Shown: piece after piece, positions 12,801 to 25,900 of the stretch
How positions within the stretch are numbered: position 1 is the first letter of the stretch
Layout: the number at the start of each line of letters is the position of its first letter
Assembly (NCBI GenBank): GCA_025345505.1
Contig: JANVCC010000152.1
Coordinates: 2,179,318-2,243,317 of the forward strand
Length of the DNA stretch: 64,000 nucleotides
DNA from: Todiramphus chloris collaris
Taxonomy: Eukaryota > Chordata > Aves > Coraciiformes > Alcedinidae
Direction: 5' to 3'
Position numbers and translations under genes: made by a program
The notes under the pieces: model-generated
Database searches by the model: none
The model's input: the letters and a program-made list of their open reading frames with translations, nothing else
What the model was told of the DNA's origin: nothing

Positions 12801-14228
12801 CACCAAGAGCAGAAGGAGAGTATTTAACAGCTAACCTTTTATTGTGCTGTTACCCAAAGGCTTTGGGGGAGCTTTCTGTTCAGAAGAAAGAACACCCTGT
12901 TGTGGGATAGTTTCATGGAGAATTCTCTGTACACCCCTTTTTCAATTTGTGCTGCAATGCAGAGAATACAGAACTCACAGGAATAGAAGCTCAGAATCTA
13001 AAAAGGAGATTGAGACCAGTTTAGTGACTTGCAGACTGTTGGACTGTGCCAGACTTGTGTTCTTGGCCCTACATCTGCAGCTATGAATTGGTGCTGGAAG
13101 CTACATTTGCAGGAGCTGAATTTTAGGCTTGTAAGCTGTAGGTCTCAGGTATCAGCATAGCTTTGCTGAAAAGAGGCACATAAATTGAACAGTTGATTAA
13201 TATTTTTTCAGATCTTGATTTTGGGAACTAGGTATAAATATAACCCAGTGAGCAAAGCCTCTGTTTTTTCTGTGTGCTGAGGCTTCTTGTAGTGGTGGTT
13301 AAATATGGGAGTACCAGTACTTGCTGTGAGTGGAGCCTTGAGTTTCATAACAGACTTCAGGTGCAAAACAATATATTTCTAGTGCCGTGCCGTCAAAAAC
13401 TTAGTAAAGGCTTAAGATTTTTAAGCCCTAGGTGTAAAATTTTGCTCACCTGTGGCTTCCTCTGGTGAGAGTAGGGACAGTGGTGACTCTCTATTGCCAC
13501 CTAGTGCACCAGCCACAACAGAGACGATACCTCGCACCATCTAGCAGCGCTGAAGGCAAAAGCAAGTGGTTGGTTCTTCCAGAGCTTTTGCCGGATTGCT
13601 AATCAGATTGTATGTTTATGGTGTGATACTTTTCTGGACTTCTGTTACGTTCTAAGACTGAAGGAACTTTCCTGGTGCTGGATGTTTTCAGAAAGAAAAG
13701 GGAAAGTAGAAGAGACAAGACAGGCTCTTCTAGAGAATTCACTTTCAACTAGTTGTTAGGACACTTCCATGGTAGAAGAACCTTTCTTTAAAAAAGCACT
13801 TGAGCCTATGTCTCCCATAGTCCCAAGAGAGTGCCCTACTCACCAGCCCTGCTGCTCTTCTGGGGTTAGCCTGCTTGTCTCTTTCTAGGTTATGTTCAAG
13901 AATTTCAGCCTAGAACCAGAACACACAGACGATCACTTGTAGAGTGCTCTTCATTAGTATGTTTCAAGGCAAAAAAAAGAAAACAAACTAAAAAAAAAAA
14001 CCCCTCCTCATGATTTAGCAGGTGGGAAACTGAGATAGACAGGTGCAGGTATTTTCCCAAGACACAGCTGAAGAGGAACATTCTAGGTTCATAAGCCTTG
14101 TTCTTCTATGTTGGATAATACCATGTCTATTAGGCACAGTCTGGAAAAAATGACAGTGTGTGTCCAGTTCATTGCTCCAAAATGACACCATAGTGGCATG
14201 CTGATACTATGGGATGGAGCCAATAGAA
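12801..14228. other. Intron stretch with CTCF-like motif pair
   Basis: No coding or repeat family is recognised. It contains two CTCF-core-like matches at 13495-13507 and 13534-13548 (see findings) and an A-rich patch at about 13971-14001. Confidence 0.4.
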
Positions 14229-14400
14229 AATCTAGAGCTACTAAGCAAAGCTTGTCAAATTCAAAGTAAACAAAAGGGGGTGGTTGCTGCAATAGGTAGT
14301 AAACCTGTAGAACTCATTAACAGATGTGGCAGATGCAAAAATTTTACCTGCATTCAAGGGAAGGCTGGAAAAGTACTTGAAAGATACATCAGTTGAAGGT
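14229..14400 (+). mobile_element. Possible ancient CR1-type 3' fragment
   Basis: A run around 14305-14395 (GTAGAACTCATTAACAGATG, then GATGCAAAAATTTTACCTG and TTCAAGGGAAGGCTGGAAAAG) resembles the tail of old amniote CR1/L3-type LINEs. It is highly diverged, so family and ends are uncertain. Confidence 0.4.
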
Positions 14401-17090
14401 TACTAAACAAACTTAATACGCTAGGTTCAGGAAATCCTCTGAGCTGTAAGGAATCACAAGTTGAGAGAATAAAAGAGAAGTGTCATATAGGGTTGCTCTA
14501 TTCTCTTTTTTTCCCCGAGCGCCTGCTTACATCTACAATTAAAGACAGTATGAGGCTAGCTACACCCTTGGTCTGTGCCAATACGATTGTGTTTATGATG
14601 AGGACAGCAGGTTTCAGTGACATCATTCAGAAGTGCAGCTCCTTCTGAAGCTCCCCTGTTGTGGTGATCTGAGAGGTATAATGTGACATGCTCATTCATG
14701 TCCTTACAAGCCACTTCTGTACACAACCAGCCTGATTTTGTTGACAAAATGTTGGAAGGGGCATGTTCTGTATGTCTAGCCACCTGCAACTGAGCTGCAT
14801 TATGCAGCAGGCTTGAGGTTGAAGATCATTTATTCCAGTGCCCTCATACTGAAGTCAGAATCTTGCCTTCAGGGTAGTCTTGGATGGCAAAAGGCCCAGT
14901 TTTTCCTGAGAGAATGTCTCTATCTAGAGTACTATTGCTTTTCATGCAGGGAATGAAGCCAAGACATTTATTTGTCGTGCTTACCACTGTGGGCACCAGT
15001 GATGGCCCAACTTCAGAGCCTCCAGTTGCTGAGCACAACTGAAAACAACAAAACAGACTGTTTTTTCACTAATTCATGAAAGAAGTTTTGTTTCCTGTAG
15101 CTGTCAGTACTTATCAGCTTAATTTTCTTCACTTGAAGTAATCACAGCTGTTGATTGCTTCAACCAAGGAAGAATAGGAAACCTACATGAACAACTGCAA
15201 GTATGAAAACTCGTTTACTGCTGACAAAGGGGCTACCAGGAAACCCTGTAAACCACAACAGGTGCAATCTAGTCAGAATCTATAAATAGCCAGGCAACCT
15301 ATTATTGTTAATAATTTTTTTTCCCCTAGTTTCCCAATACCATATTGCACTTCATAGAAACAAAAAAACAGTGAAATATGTAGTGTTTTGTAGGATGTTC
15401 TTTTGTTTAAAAAAAAGAGAAAGGAAAACTAAAACGTAGTTCCAATTAACTATAAAAGACTACTGTGGAAGAAAACAAAGCAAGGCCATTTCACAGCTAA
15501 AAACTCTGGGCAAAACTTTATTGTGTCCTGGCAGATATTAATTTATATTGTGTGAAAGGCTAGCTCATCTTCTATTACCTTCACTATTACCTTCTATTGC
15601 TTTCATCTTTGCCACTGTCTTTAGTCTGAATTTGTGTCAAAGGAAATTATGGTGGATTTTTTTTTCTCTCTTACAACAACAAAACAGCATTCAGGTCCTA
15701 AGAATAACTTATCTTCCACCTTCTTTAAGAAAGGAGGACAGGAAATTGAAGAATGAAAATAATTTTGTGCAAACAAAAAACATGTTTTGCTTTGTTAAGC
15801 TAGTTGTCTTGTGGGTTTTTTTTAATATTCACTAGCAGATTAGTTGAATTAAAATTAAAATTAAAAAAAAAACAAAAAAACCAAAAAAACACGCACATAC
15901 ACACAAACCAAAAGAGAAACCAAACCCAACCAAAACAACAAACCCCAGAACATAAAATAATTCTATTTTGAAATATAAGGCTCAGGATATTACAAAGGAT
16001 ATTCAAAATATTCAGCAGATATATCAAATGAATAAGACTGGGACTACTGCAGACTGTGGGTCACACTCAGCACCAGTTAGACAAGAGATTCAGTTAGTTA
16101 TGGTATGGTTACCTTGTAGCTTTGCCCTCTTCACTCATTTAAACCTAACAGAGCATTTTGACCAGTGCAGATGTTGAGATCTCCTCTTATGGAAATGAAC
16201 ATATGCAAGAGGTAATTTCCACAGTGATTTAAACTGCTCTGTGGGCTTCCAGTTGAAGGACTTGCAGCATGTGACAGCTACACAACCAGAAACAAATACA
16301 GGCAAAAGCATGTGCATGCAAACTAGTTACAGATGCAAAAAGAAAACTAATCTAAACCCATTATTGCTGCTATGTACTTTTACAGGTTCCTATGTTCAAC
16401 TCCCGGACACAGTGGAGGATCCTAAGACAGTCTTGAAATTCTGTAAAATGGGATCCAATACCCTGCAGTGAATACAGCATATTGGAACATCTAATACGGG
16501 GAACATTTATGTTGACAAGTTGCCAATGCTTTTAACATTCTCTGGAGTCCTTTCACAATAATCTTCTTTTCCCTTCTCTTGTCTCCTATTTCACCAAGGA
16601 AGAAAATAGATGATACTTGATGAAAATGGCCATTATAACCTTTCAGTGTGGAAAAGTCTTACCCTTTTTGTTCTGAGCTTTTGGAAGGCCTCATCACTGT
16701 ACCTGCAAAGGGAGATGAATGTCTTCAGAAGCTGTTGTCAGTCTGTGCCATCTGCTTCTTTTGGAAACAAGGTCTTAAAGCAAAGTACACTGACATGATT
16801 CATCTTATAATGATACTCAGAGGTTTTTAAACAGCATGTAAACAGATGAGTAAATAAAATGTTTTTACAAGAAATGATTGTGTATTCTCTTCCAAAGTAT
16901 TGGCTGGTTTCTGTTTCAACCCAATGCAGACAAAGTAATGACCATGTCCTGAATTAAGGTGTTTTTTGAGTATGAGGAAAAGCCATGTAAAATGGCTCAA
17001 CAAAAACTCTGTTCTGGCTAGGCCTGTGAGTCAGGATGTTGGTGAGATAGTTAAATGAAGGGTAATAGACATAGACATATAATCAATATA
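14401..17090. other. Intron stretch with A-rich low-complexity tract
   Basis: Unique-looking AT-rich sequence. An A/C-rich low-complexity tract lies at about 15847-15950. Short frames here (for example 15548-15835 plus) show no recognisable domain. Confidence 0.45.
15847..15950 (+). repeat. A/C-rich low-complexity tract
   Basis: AATTAAAATT units and poly(A) grade into AACAAAC and ACACACA-like sequence. Confidence 0.85.
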
Positions 17091-17258
17091 ACCACAGAAT
17101 CATTTATATTGGAATTGATCTCTGGAGAGCACCTAATCCAGCCCTCCTGTTCAAAAAGGGGTCAGCTACAGCATGTTGTTCAGGGCCAATGTCCAGTCAG
17201 GTTTTTACAGTCTCCAACAATGGCGACTCAATGGCATCTCTAGGTGACCTGTTCTAGT
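17091..17258 (-). mobile_element. CR1 LINE 3' end fragment
   Basis: A diverged minus-strand CR1 terminus: CACAGAATCATTTATATTGGAATTGATCTCTGGAG, then TTCAGGGCCAATGTCCAGTCAGG and CCTGTTCTAG. The 3' end is at the left. It is older than most copies here, judged by mismatches. Confidence 0.75.
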
Positions 17259-18666
17259 AAGGAATGAGTATACAGGATGTTTGCTGTTTTCACTAGGGAA
17301 TAGGGGTGTATGCTGTTGATTTGGGAACAGATGAGGGCTCTACTTGATTTACTAAATAGTTGGTATCTAAGATCGTATGTCTTACTATGTAGGTAGAGAA
17401 GGCATGTCATCATTAACAGCAATCTAGAGTTGCTTGGTCAGAAGAACAGGTCCCAGTGCAGGTTAGAGTAGGTGGAGCTTTGTTTTGTTTATGTTTGTGT
17501 CTTCAGATTCCTTGTGACAGCAGAATCTGAACAGACTGACTGGACATAATGATCTGTGGCAAACAGAGAATCAGGACCAACACAGGTTTACAGACCTGAG
17601 GGGAGGAAGGTGGACTATGGCAAGGGCTGCACAGAAATAAGGAAGAGGCACCAAATCCTAGCAAAAACATTTTTGGAAGCCAGTTCCCACTGGCTTAAGC
17701 ATGGCCAGAATTTCCCTCCTTATCTAGATACTCAGATACTAGGTTCAGCTTACCCAAGTTGCAGAATCCTTTTCCACATGTTACTTTGATGACCTATGAG
17801 CACTGTGAACTTCAACTAGCCATTCAGATTAACTCCTTGTGGGAGTCCTAGCTGTAAGCCAGGTAAATAACCTGGTGGCCCACAATCCGTAAGGAGCAGT
17901 GGATGACTTCTGTCTATGTGAAGTACCAAATCACATCTCTTTGACTGGGTAAATACACCTGCAAACTGGATCAAACCAATGTATTTTTTACTAAATCAGG
18001 CTCAAATGAAAATTACTTTTGTATATAGTACATGAGAATGTTGTATCTGAAAGTCATTACTTCACTTTTTTTTTGCTTTCCATAAGAAAGATATTCTTGC
18101 TTCATAGCTAACCAGGAAGCTGACTGTATAGCAATCAGTCAAAATTTTACAATATGGTCCTAGACTATCAGGTATTTAATAAGAATTACTGAAGAGGATT
18201 ACACTGTTTGGATATTATCTAACAAAAGGCATAACTACAGGATCACAAATTAGTTAATTTTTGCTCAACTTTGAAGCAACACTTGTCCAGTGCTGAAATT
18301 AGACTCTGGATTGTGGATTTAACATTTCATACCTGGGACTATAATCATAGCTAAAACCTTTTAAACACTTTCAATCCACTTACCAGTAGATCATTTTTTC
18401 TACGCAAATCATTACAGGTAAACTAACATTTTACAAGGCCTTCTTCAACATCTGATTAACACTTTACCCACGTTACTTCTAATAACTGCAAAAGAAAGAA
18501 TAAAAAACATGAAAATGGATTTAGAAAACAATCTGTTGTCCATGGGCTTGAACCCAACCTATGAATCTAGTAACAAGTATTTTTAGAGGACTCACTGGTA
18601 GACTTTGTGTCTTGGAGTAGGACTGCTCTATATTAATACTACATTTTATGCCAGTAAAATATCTGG
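17259..18666. other. Intron stretch, no recognised element
   Basis: No repeat, exon or motif was recognised. Confidence 0.4.
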
Positions 18667-19176
18667 AATCATAGAATCACAGAATTGTCAGGGTTGGAAG
18701 GGACCTTAAAGATCATCTAGTTCCAACCCCCCTGCCATGGGCAGGGACACCTCCCACTAGAGCAGGTTGATTAGAGCCCCATCCAGCCTAGCCTGAAAAA
18801 TTTCCAGGGATGGGGCTTTCACCACCTCTCTGGGCAACCTGTTCCAGTGTCTCACCACCCTCATGGGGAAGAAATTCTTCCTAATGTCTAATCTGAATCT
18901 ACCCACCCACCTCTAGTTTTGATCCATTCCCTCTAGTCCTTCAACTACCTGACATTCTAAAAAGTCCCTCCCCAGCTTTCTTGTATCCCCCTTCAGATAC
19001 TGGAAGGCCACAATAAGGTCTCCCCAGAGCCTTCTCTTCTCCAGACTGAACAAACCCAGCTGTCTCAGTCTGTCCTCACAGGAGAGGTGCTCCAGGCCTC
19101 TTACTCTCCTCATGGCCCTTCTCTGGACATGGTCCAGCATGTCCATATTTTTCCTGTAATATGCCAGTGTACTGCC
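18667..19176 (-). mobile_element. CR1 LINE, 5'-truncated 3' end
   Basis: The 3' terminus is at the left (AATCATAGAATCACAGAATTGTCAGGGTTGG). The minus frame 19146-18913 encodes the end of ORF2: [39 protein letters not shown]. The copy ends abruptly at about 19176, the 5' truncation. Confidence 0.9.
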
Positions 19177-19880
19177 TGACTTTTGGCAAGGGATGTTGAA
19201 TTTTAGATTTTCTTTCTATCATGGCCTCTAACATAACAAGACAAAGGCATATGAAGATACCAGTCCTCTATTAATAAAAAAAAAAAAAAAAAAGAAGCAT
19301 TATCTAAGTATTAAGCTTTTCTATTTAACAGAAAGTTATTTAAATATATAAATTTCTGTCAGGTGACTGTGCTGATGTAATTAAAACTGTGAGAGAGTGT
19401 GTTACTTTGTTTTCTCTTTTGGAAGGTTATTTTTATGTCTCAGTTAAGGGTTGGGCCTAGTGATGCAGAAGATTCATGAGAGTTTACCTCCCAGCTGTTT
19501 TCAGTATCACTGTATATTGCAAATACAGACTTCTGCCAACACAAACTATTCTCTTCCTATTATTTATCAAAGGGCTATCCTTTGCTTAACAGATGTCATG
19601 CAATCAAAGGCAGTAATACTACTGCAAACATATTTCCATGTTCACTTTCTTTTCCTGTTCAGTCTTTTCCAGACTGAAGCAATAAAGGACTGGAAAACTA
19701 GTGACAGTAAAGCAATAAAAGACATTAAAGGCACAGGAAATTTACCACCTTTAAACATGTGCATTGAAAAAAAAAAAAAAAAGGCAACCTTTTCAGAAAT
19801 CAGGGATCTCAGAAGTCAGGATGAGTCAAAGACTAGCCATGCATTGTTAAGCCAGTGCTGTTAATAGAGTTCTGCCAATT
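19177..19880. other. Intron stretch with poly(A) runs
   Basis: A runs lie at about 19276-19293 and 19768-19783. A 137-codon plus frame (19451-19864) runs through the second A run and looks like chance. Confidence 0.4.
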
Positions 19881-20589
19881 CATAGAATTGTAGAATCATA
19901 GAATGTTAGGGGTTGGAAGAGACCTCTAGATATCAAGTTCAACCCCCTGCTAAAGCAGGATCACCTAGGTCATGTCGCACAAGAATGCACCTAGGAGGGT
20001 TTTGAAAGTCTTCGGAGAAGGAGACTCCACAGCCTCTCTGGGCAGCCTGTTCCAGGTTCCGTCACGCTCACAGTAAAGAAGTTTCTCCTTATGTTGAGTT
20101 GGAACCTTCTATGCTCAAGTTTATACCCATTGTTCTTTGTCCTATTGCTGGGCAATACAGAAAAGAGATTGGCTCCTTCCATTTGACACCCACCTTTCAG
20201 ATATTTATAGACATTAATAAGGTTCCCTCTCAGTCTTTTCCTCTCAAGACTGAACAGCCCCAGTTCCCTCAGTCTTTCTTCATAGGGGAGATGCTCAAGT
20301 CCCTTTATCGTCTTGTAGCTCTCTGTTGGACTCTTTCCAGTAGATCCCTGTCCCTCTTAAATTGAGGACCCCAAAACTGGACACAGTATTCCCGGTGTGG
20401 TCTAACTAGGGCAGAGTAGAGGGGGAGGAGAAATCTCTCCACACCTCCTGGACACAGTTTTCTTAATGCACCCCAGGATGCCATTGTCCTTTCTGGTCAA
20501 CAAGGGCACATTGCTGTCCCATGGAGTACTTGCTGTCTACTAGGACTCCAAGGTCTTTCTCTGTGGTGCTGCTTTCCAGCGTGGTGACC
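19881..20589 (-). mobile_element. Outer CR1 LINE, 3' part, split by a later CR1
   Basis: The 3' end is at the left (CATAGAATTGTAGAATCATAGAATG). The element runs on the minus strand through the ORF2 tail to about 20589, where a plus-strand CR1 begins. Its missing 5' continuation reappears at 21421 (CCAGGTGCAGGACTCTGAACC), so it was interrupted. Confidence 0.88.
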
Positions 20590-21420
20590 CCTGATCCCTC
20601 AAGGATCAGTACTGGAACCAGTCTCATTTACATCTTCATCAGTGAAATGGACAGTGACATTGAGTTCACCCTCAGCAAGTTTGCTGACGACACCAAGCTA
20701 TGTGGAGCTGCTGACACGCTGGAGGGAAGGGATGCCATCCAGAGGGACCTTGACAGGCTGGAGAGGTGAGCCCATGCCAACCTCATTAAGTTCAACAGGG
20801 TCAAATGCAATGTCCTCCATCTGGGTTGGAGCAATCCCAAGCACCGATATAGGCTGGGCAGTGACTGGCTTGAGAGCAGCTCTGAAGAAAAGGACTTGGG
20901 AGTGCTGGTGGATGAGAAGTTCAACATGAGCCATCAGTGTGCTCTTGCAGCCCAGAAAGCCAATCGTATCCTGGTCTGCATCAAGAGAAGCGTGGCTACC
21001 AGGTTGAGGGAGGTGATTCTCCCCCTCTACTCCTCTCTGGTGAGACCTCACCTGGAGTACTGCATCCAGTTCTGGAGTCCCTATTGTGGCCTTCTGGTAT
21101 CTGAAGGGGGCCTACAAGAAAGCTGGGGAGGACTTTTTAGGCTGTCGGGCAGTGATAGGACTAGAGGGAATGGATTAACACTAGAGATAGGTCGATTCAG
21201 ATTAGACATTAGGAAGAATTCCTTCATTGTGAGGGGTGGTGAAACACTGGAACAGGTTGCCCAGAGAGGTGGTGAAAGCCCCATCCTTGGAAGTTTTTAA
21301 GACCAGGCTGGATGGGGCTCTGAGCAACCTGCTCTAGTGGGAGGTGTCCCTGCCATTGGCAGGTGGGTTTGGAACTAGATGATCTTCCAGCCCTGACAAT
21401 TCTATGATTCTATGATTCTA
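20590..21420 (+). mobile_element. Inner CR1 LINE inserted in opposite orientation
   Basis: The insertion starts CTGATCCCTCAAGGATCAG and ends with the CR1 tail ATTCTATGATTCTATGATTCTA at 21420. Frames carry the RT segment: [13 protein letters not shown] near the left end, then CPQKANRIL-like and [12 protein letters not shown] in frame 20896-21300. A 3-base ACC precedes the insert (20587-20589) and follows it (21421-21423), a possible short target duplication. It is frame-broken and 5'-truncated. Confidence 0.88.
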
Positions 21421-21525
21421 ACCTGCCTGGTGTTATTCCACCCCAGGTGCAGGACTCTGAACCTCATGAGGTTCACCTTCTCCCAGCTCTCCAGCCTGTC
21501 CAGATCACATTGGATAGCAGCGTGT
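21421..21525 (-). mobile_element. Outer CR1 LINE, continuation after nested insertion
   Basis: CCCAGGTGCAGGACTCTGAACCTCATGAGGTTC and CTCCAGCCTGTCCAGATC are the minus-strand RT-end sequence that should directly follow position 20589 in the outer copy. This places the break inside one older element. Confidence 0.82.
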
Positions 21526-21606
21526 CACATGAATATCTTTCCACCAGTATGTAGGTTAAAATACAAGCACTTTACAGCAAATTATGGTATTGTGCTGGAG
21601 CTTTAC

Positions 21607-22960
21607 AGAATCACCGTATCACAGGCTCTTTATGTTGGAAGGGACCTCTTGATAACATCTAGCCCAACCCCTCCTGCTCAATCAGGATTAGTGAGAGCAG
21701 GTTTCTCAGGACTATGTCCAGCTGGGTTTTCAGTATCTCTGGAGATGTAGACTTCACAGCCTCTCTGTGCAACCTGTTCCAGTCTTTAACCACCTCTCCC
21801 AATGTTTAACCACTTACACAGAGAAAAAAAATTTCTTATGGTCAGATGGAATTTCACAGGTCTTAGTTTGTACCCATTACTTCTTGTGTTCTCAGTGAGC
21901 ACTACTGACAAGAGTCTGGCTGCCACTTCTTTTCTCCCTCCCACTAGGTATTTACACACACTGATAAGATCCTTATGAGCTTTCTCTTCTCCAGGCTGAA
22001 CCATCCCAGCTCTCTCAGCCTCTCCTCATACAGGAGATGCTCCAAGCCCTTAATCCCTCTAGTGGCCCTGTAATGGACTTCACTCAGAAGTTCAAATCTT
22101 TCTTGCACTGGGGAACCCAGAACTGGACATAGCACTCCAGGTGTGGCCTTATCAGTGCTGAGGGGAAGGATCACCCTCCTTAGCTTGCTGGCAACACTCT
22201 GATGCAGCCCAGGAGGCTGTTAGCAGGTTAACAGCAAGGGTGTTTGGTGCAAGGGTGCATTGTTAGCTCACGATCAGCTTGATTTCCACCAGGACCCACA
22301 GGTCCTTTTCTGCCAAGCTGCTTTCCAGATGGGTGGCCCCCAGTATATATTGGTGCCTGGGGTTGTTCCTCCTCAGGTAAAGGATTTCACGCTTCCCTTT
22401 GTGGAATCTCATGAGGTTCCTGTCAGACCATTTCTGCAGCCTCTCCCCATCTCTGTGAACATCAGCATGACCTTCTGGCATATTGGCCACTCCTCTCAGT
22501 ATTATATCACTTGTGAACTCACAGAGAGTACAATCTGCTGTATCATTCAGGTCATTAATGAAGAAGTTATATAGTATTGGTCCCAGTATTGACCTCTGAG
22601 GCACACCGCTAGGGACTTGCCCTCCTGCAGGACTTTCTGTCACTGATAACAACCCTCACAGGCACAGTTATTCAGACAGTTTTAAATCTACCTCACTGCT
22701 TTTATCTAACTCCTACTTTGTCAGCTAATCTATGAGATGTTATGTGAAATCATGTCAAAAGCTTTACTAAAGTCAAGGTAAACAACATCCAGTGCTCTCC
22801 CCTCATCCACCAAACTACTCGTTGTAGATGGCTATCATATTGGTTAAACACGATTTTCATGATTTTCCATTTGTAAACCCATGCTGATTACTACTAACCT
22901 TCTTGTCTTTCATAGTTTTAGAAATGGTTTCCAGAGTTAGTTACTCCAACAACTATTCAT
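21607..22960 (-). mobile_element. CR1 LINE, longer 5'-truncated copy
   Basis: The 3' end is at 21607 (AGAATCACCGTATCACAGGC). Minus frames show the ORF2 tail (22174-21944: [29 protein letters not shown]) and the RT palm region (22652-22263: SGVPQRSILGPILYNFFINDL). The catalytic FADD is decayed to FTSD. Sequence up to about 22960 (CATGCTGATTACTACTAACC) is more N-terminal RT. The divergence indicates an old insertion. Confidence 0.88.
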
Positions 22961-25900
22961 TACCTTTTTAATGAATCAAAAGTGGTACCTTGTTACAGCA
23001 TCCTGCAATTTTATTGACTGCTTGTCTCCCAACCATTAATTGAAACTTTGTTTAGATTATGATGTAATTAATCTAAAAACCAATAACTGAGAACGATAAA
23101 CAAATTGGAAATATGACACATATTCTCATAGGCTGAGGCTACCCACGGACTTATAAGCCTGTCTTGAAAGTAAATTATACATTAAATTTCTGGAAGTGTT
23201 GTGGAAGGCAATTCAACTCTTCAGCTAAGCTCTTCTGGCCTCAGTGGTACTGGTTGGGTTTGGAGGTAAAAGAAGTAACAGGCAGAAGCACTTACTGTGG
23301 TTTCCAAAGTACCTATCTCTCAGTTCTTTGTAGGTAATTTTGTTTGCATTTGATGAGAGCACTGGGGATCTGAAAGACCATTGCATTTTACTCAGAAGAG
23401 AATGCATGATCTGCTTTGATGGAGACTTGAAGAGTATAGTTAGATGCTTTAGTGTAGTTACCACTTAGTTACCTGGTTTAGTGTAGCTACCAGTGAAGTT
23501 ATCAGCTTTACCTCGTGATAGCTACACTTTAATAGTTAGCTGGTTCCTGTAGAAAAGCTTTAGAAAAGGTAATCTCTTTCCTTCAGAATGTACACAAATA
23601 TTCCTTGCATTAAGCGATTCACATCTGCCCTTTGTGAATTCTAATTCAATGAAGCAATTTTTCACAAAGGTATAAAGTGGGGGCTGTTTCTGAACAGCTT
23701 GATGTCCAAAAGTTCCTTGGCTTGTAAACACTTTAGGAAATCTGTTACATTAATTTCATGCTTATGTAGATGTAATGGTGTGCTGACTTTCTGCATATCT
23801 CTGTATTCAGTATGGTGGGTAACACCCACCATTCTTAGCTCTTGGAATCTTGAAGGTTGCAGTCCTTAAGCCTGAGCTCAGAATTGTTAACAGGCTCTAA
23901 GTATGTTAAATTATGAGGCTAAAAATGCCCTCAACTACAAGTGGCTTCACTTCATAGCAGTGCAGTAGCAGTTACTGTGTATTTTACTACATCAAAAGGG
24001 GTTTGATGAGGTGCTTTTAATAAAATAGAAGAATTAACTTTTACTTGATATGCTAAAAAGGGTGTCCTTCTGTGGCAGAGGCACCCACCCTCAGAACAAT
24101 CTGACAAGACCAGGGCTTGCATCTTGGTGCCTCATGGCCATTAAATGGGGCCTCACTGTGCAGGCTCTTAGCCTGCTTTTGTCGTGTGCTTGCCCCCAAC
24201 TGATTCGACTGCAGTTCAGACTCGATTAAAATATAAATGGAGCCTCACCAAAGAGTCAATTTTGAGTCTGTTCCCTTGGAGCAAGTGGGTTTTGCAATCA
24301 TGGACCCCGCTCCTTAGAATGGGATTCTGTCCAAGGATACTTCTGTGTATTGAGTCCTTACTCCACCTGTGGTTAGTGAATATTTCTTCCAGATATATCC
24401 TTGAGTGAGCCTTCATCCCCTTTGGGTGAGAAACACCCTTTTTGGGTACCCTTGTGTGGGAGGTTTTCCCTTTCATGAGCATGTGTGTCCATATTTTGGT
24501 TCATCTTTCTAGAAAGAATATTCCTTAAAGCTTAGGAATGAGCTGTGTAGTGGCATATTCCTGACTGACATCCAAACTTATAATTTAATTTTGTCAGAAG
24601 GAGTGCCAGCGTGTTTTGTTTGCAATAAATCCACATTATGGGTAGCTGCTGCTATCTGTTTCGTGGGTCTCTCCATGATACTCTCTATATTTAAAGGACA
24701 ACATGGAAAAAAGTACAAAGGTGTGTTAAACTTGCATGCTGATTGAGTTTGCAGAGCAGAAGGTTTGTCTGGGTGAAGCTGGAAATTCCAGATAAGGTGA
24801 TGCATGAATGTTTAGTTGTAACAATACAAAACTTACACCCTGTACATTCCAGTGAGTGACACTTGATTTCAAACAAGCTGGTTGTAATGCTTAGTCTTTT
24901 GAATATAGATTCCCAAGAGTCTTAAGAACCGTAAGTTGTAGTTCACAAAAAGGAGGGATGTGATAGCTCCCAGTTGGCACATAGTGACTACAATAACTGG
25001 ATGTCTTTACTTTTCTTAAACCAAAGCAACATCTTTTAATAGAACATCCTTTTGCTTGTTAGTAGAAAAGATGAGTAGAGTTGTCTGTTTCTAAGAACAT
25101 CATTTACAAGTCATAAAGACTACAACACTGATGAACTTCACCCTGGCCAGGATCTGTACATCATGAGTAGCTTCAATAGACAACATTTTTTAAATAAATT
25201 GTGCAGATAATATTTAGTAAGTAGATTATTTTTACTTGAATGAAAAGGAGGAAATAAAAATATCTAGTTTGATTAGATTACACATATTCATAGGCGATAG
25301 CCATCTGACATAGGTCCTTTTTCCTGTTTGAACTCAAATGAAATGCTGTGTATACTGAGGTAATTGGGGAAATTGTACTGTACTTTTTAGGACACTTGAG
25401 AATTTCAGGCAGGATTTGAGCAAATGCTAGACATGCAAGTATGACATTTATAGGTCCCTGTCTTTTTTGCAGCAATATATTTTGCAATTTGGTGCTAGCT
25501 CTTAATTTGTAATTAGTGAACATAATTATATTTACAAGGATGATGTATTACGCATATATTTTTCCTGTTAGTCAGATTGCTAGCTCTAGTAGCTGTATGT
25601 GATATTTTCTGACAATTGTTGCCCTTATTATGCAAATATGGCAATCTAGAACAACAGATGAACAGTTGTTGTTATATAGTAGAAAGATTGCAATGTTTGT
25701 GGAAATGTCATGTAATATTATTATAATTTTCATACATGTATTTAAACATTGAAAAGAAGCCAAGTTCATAAACAGCAGATGAAAAAATTTAGTAACTTTG
25801 TGAGAAGGGTTATGGGTTTTTTTTATTTCAGACGTAATTTAAGCAGCAGTTATTAATCACTGTGATCAGATACCTCTACAATTAATAAATAATTAAAAAA

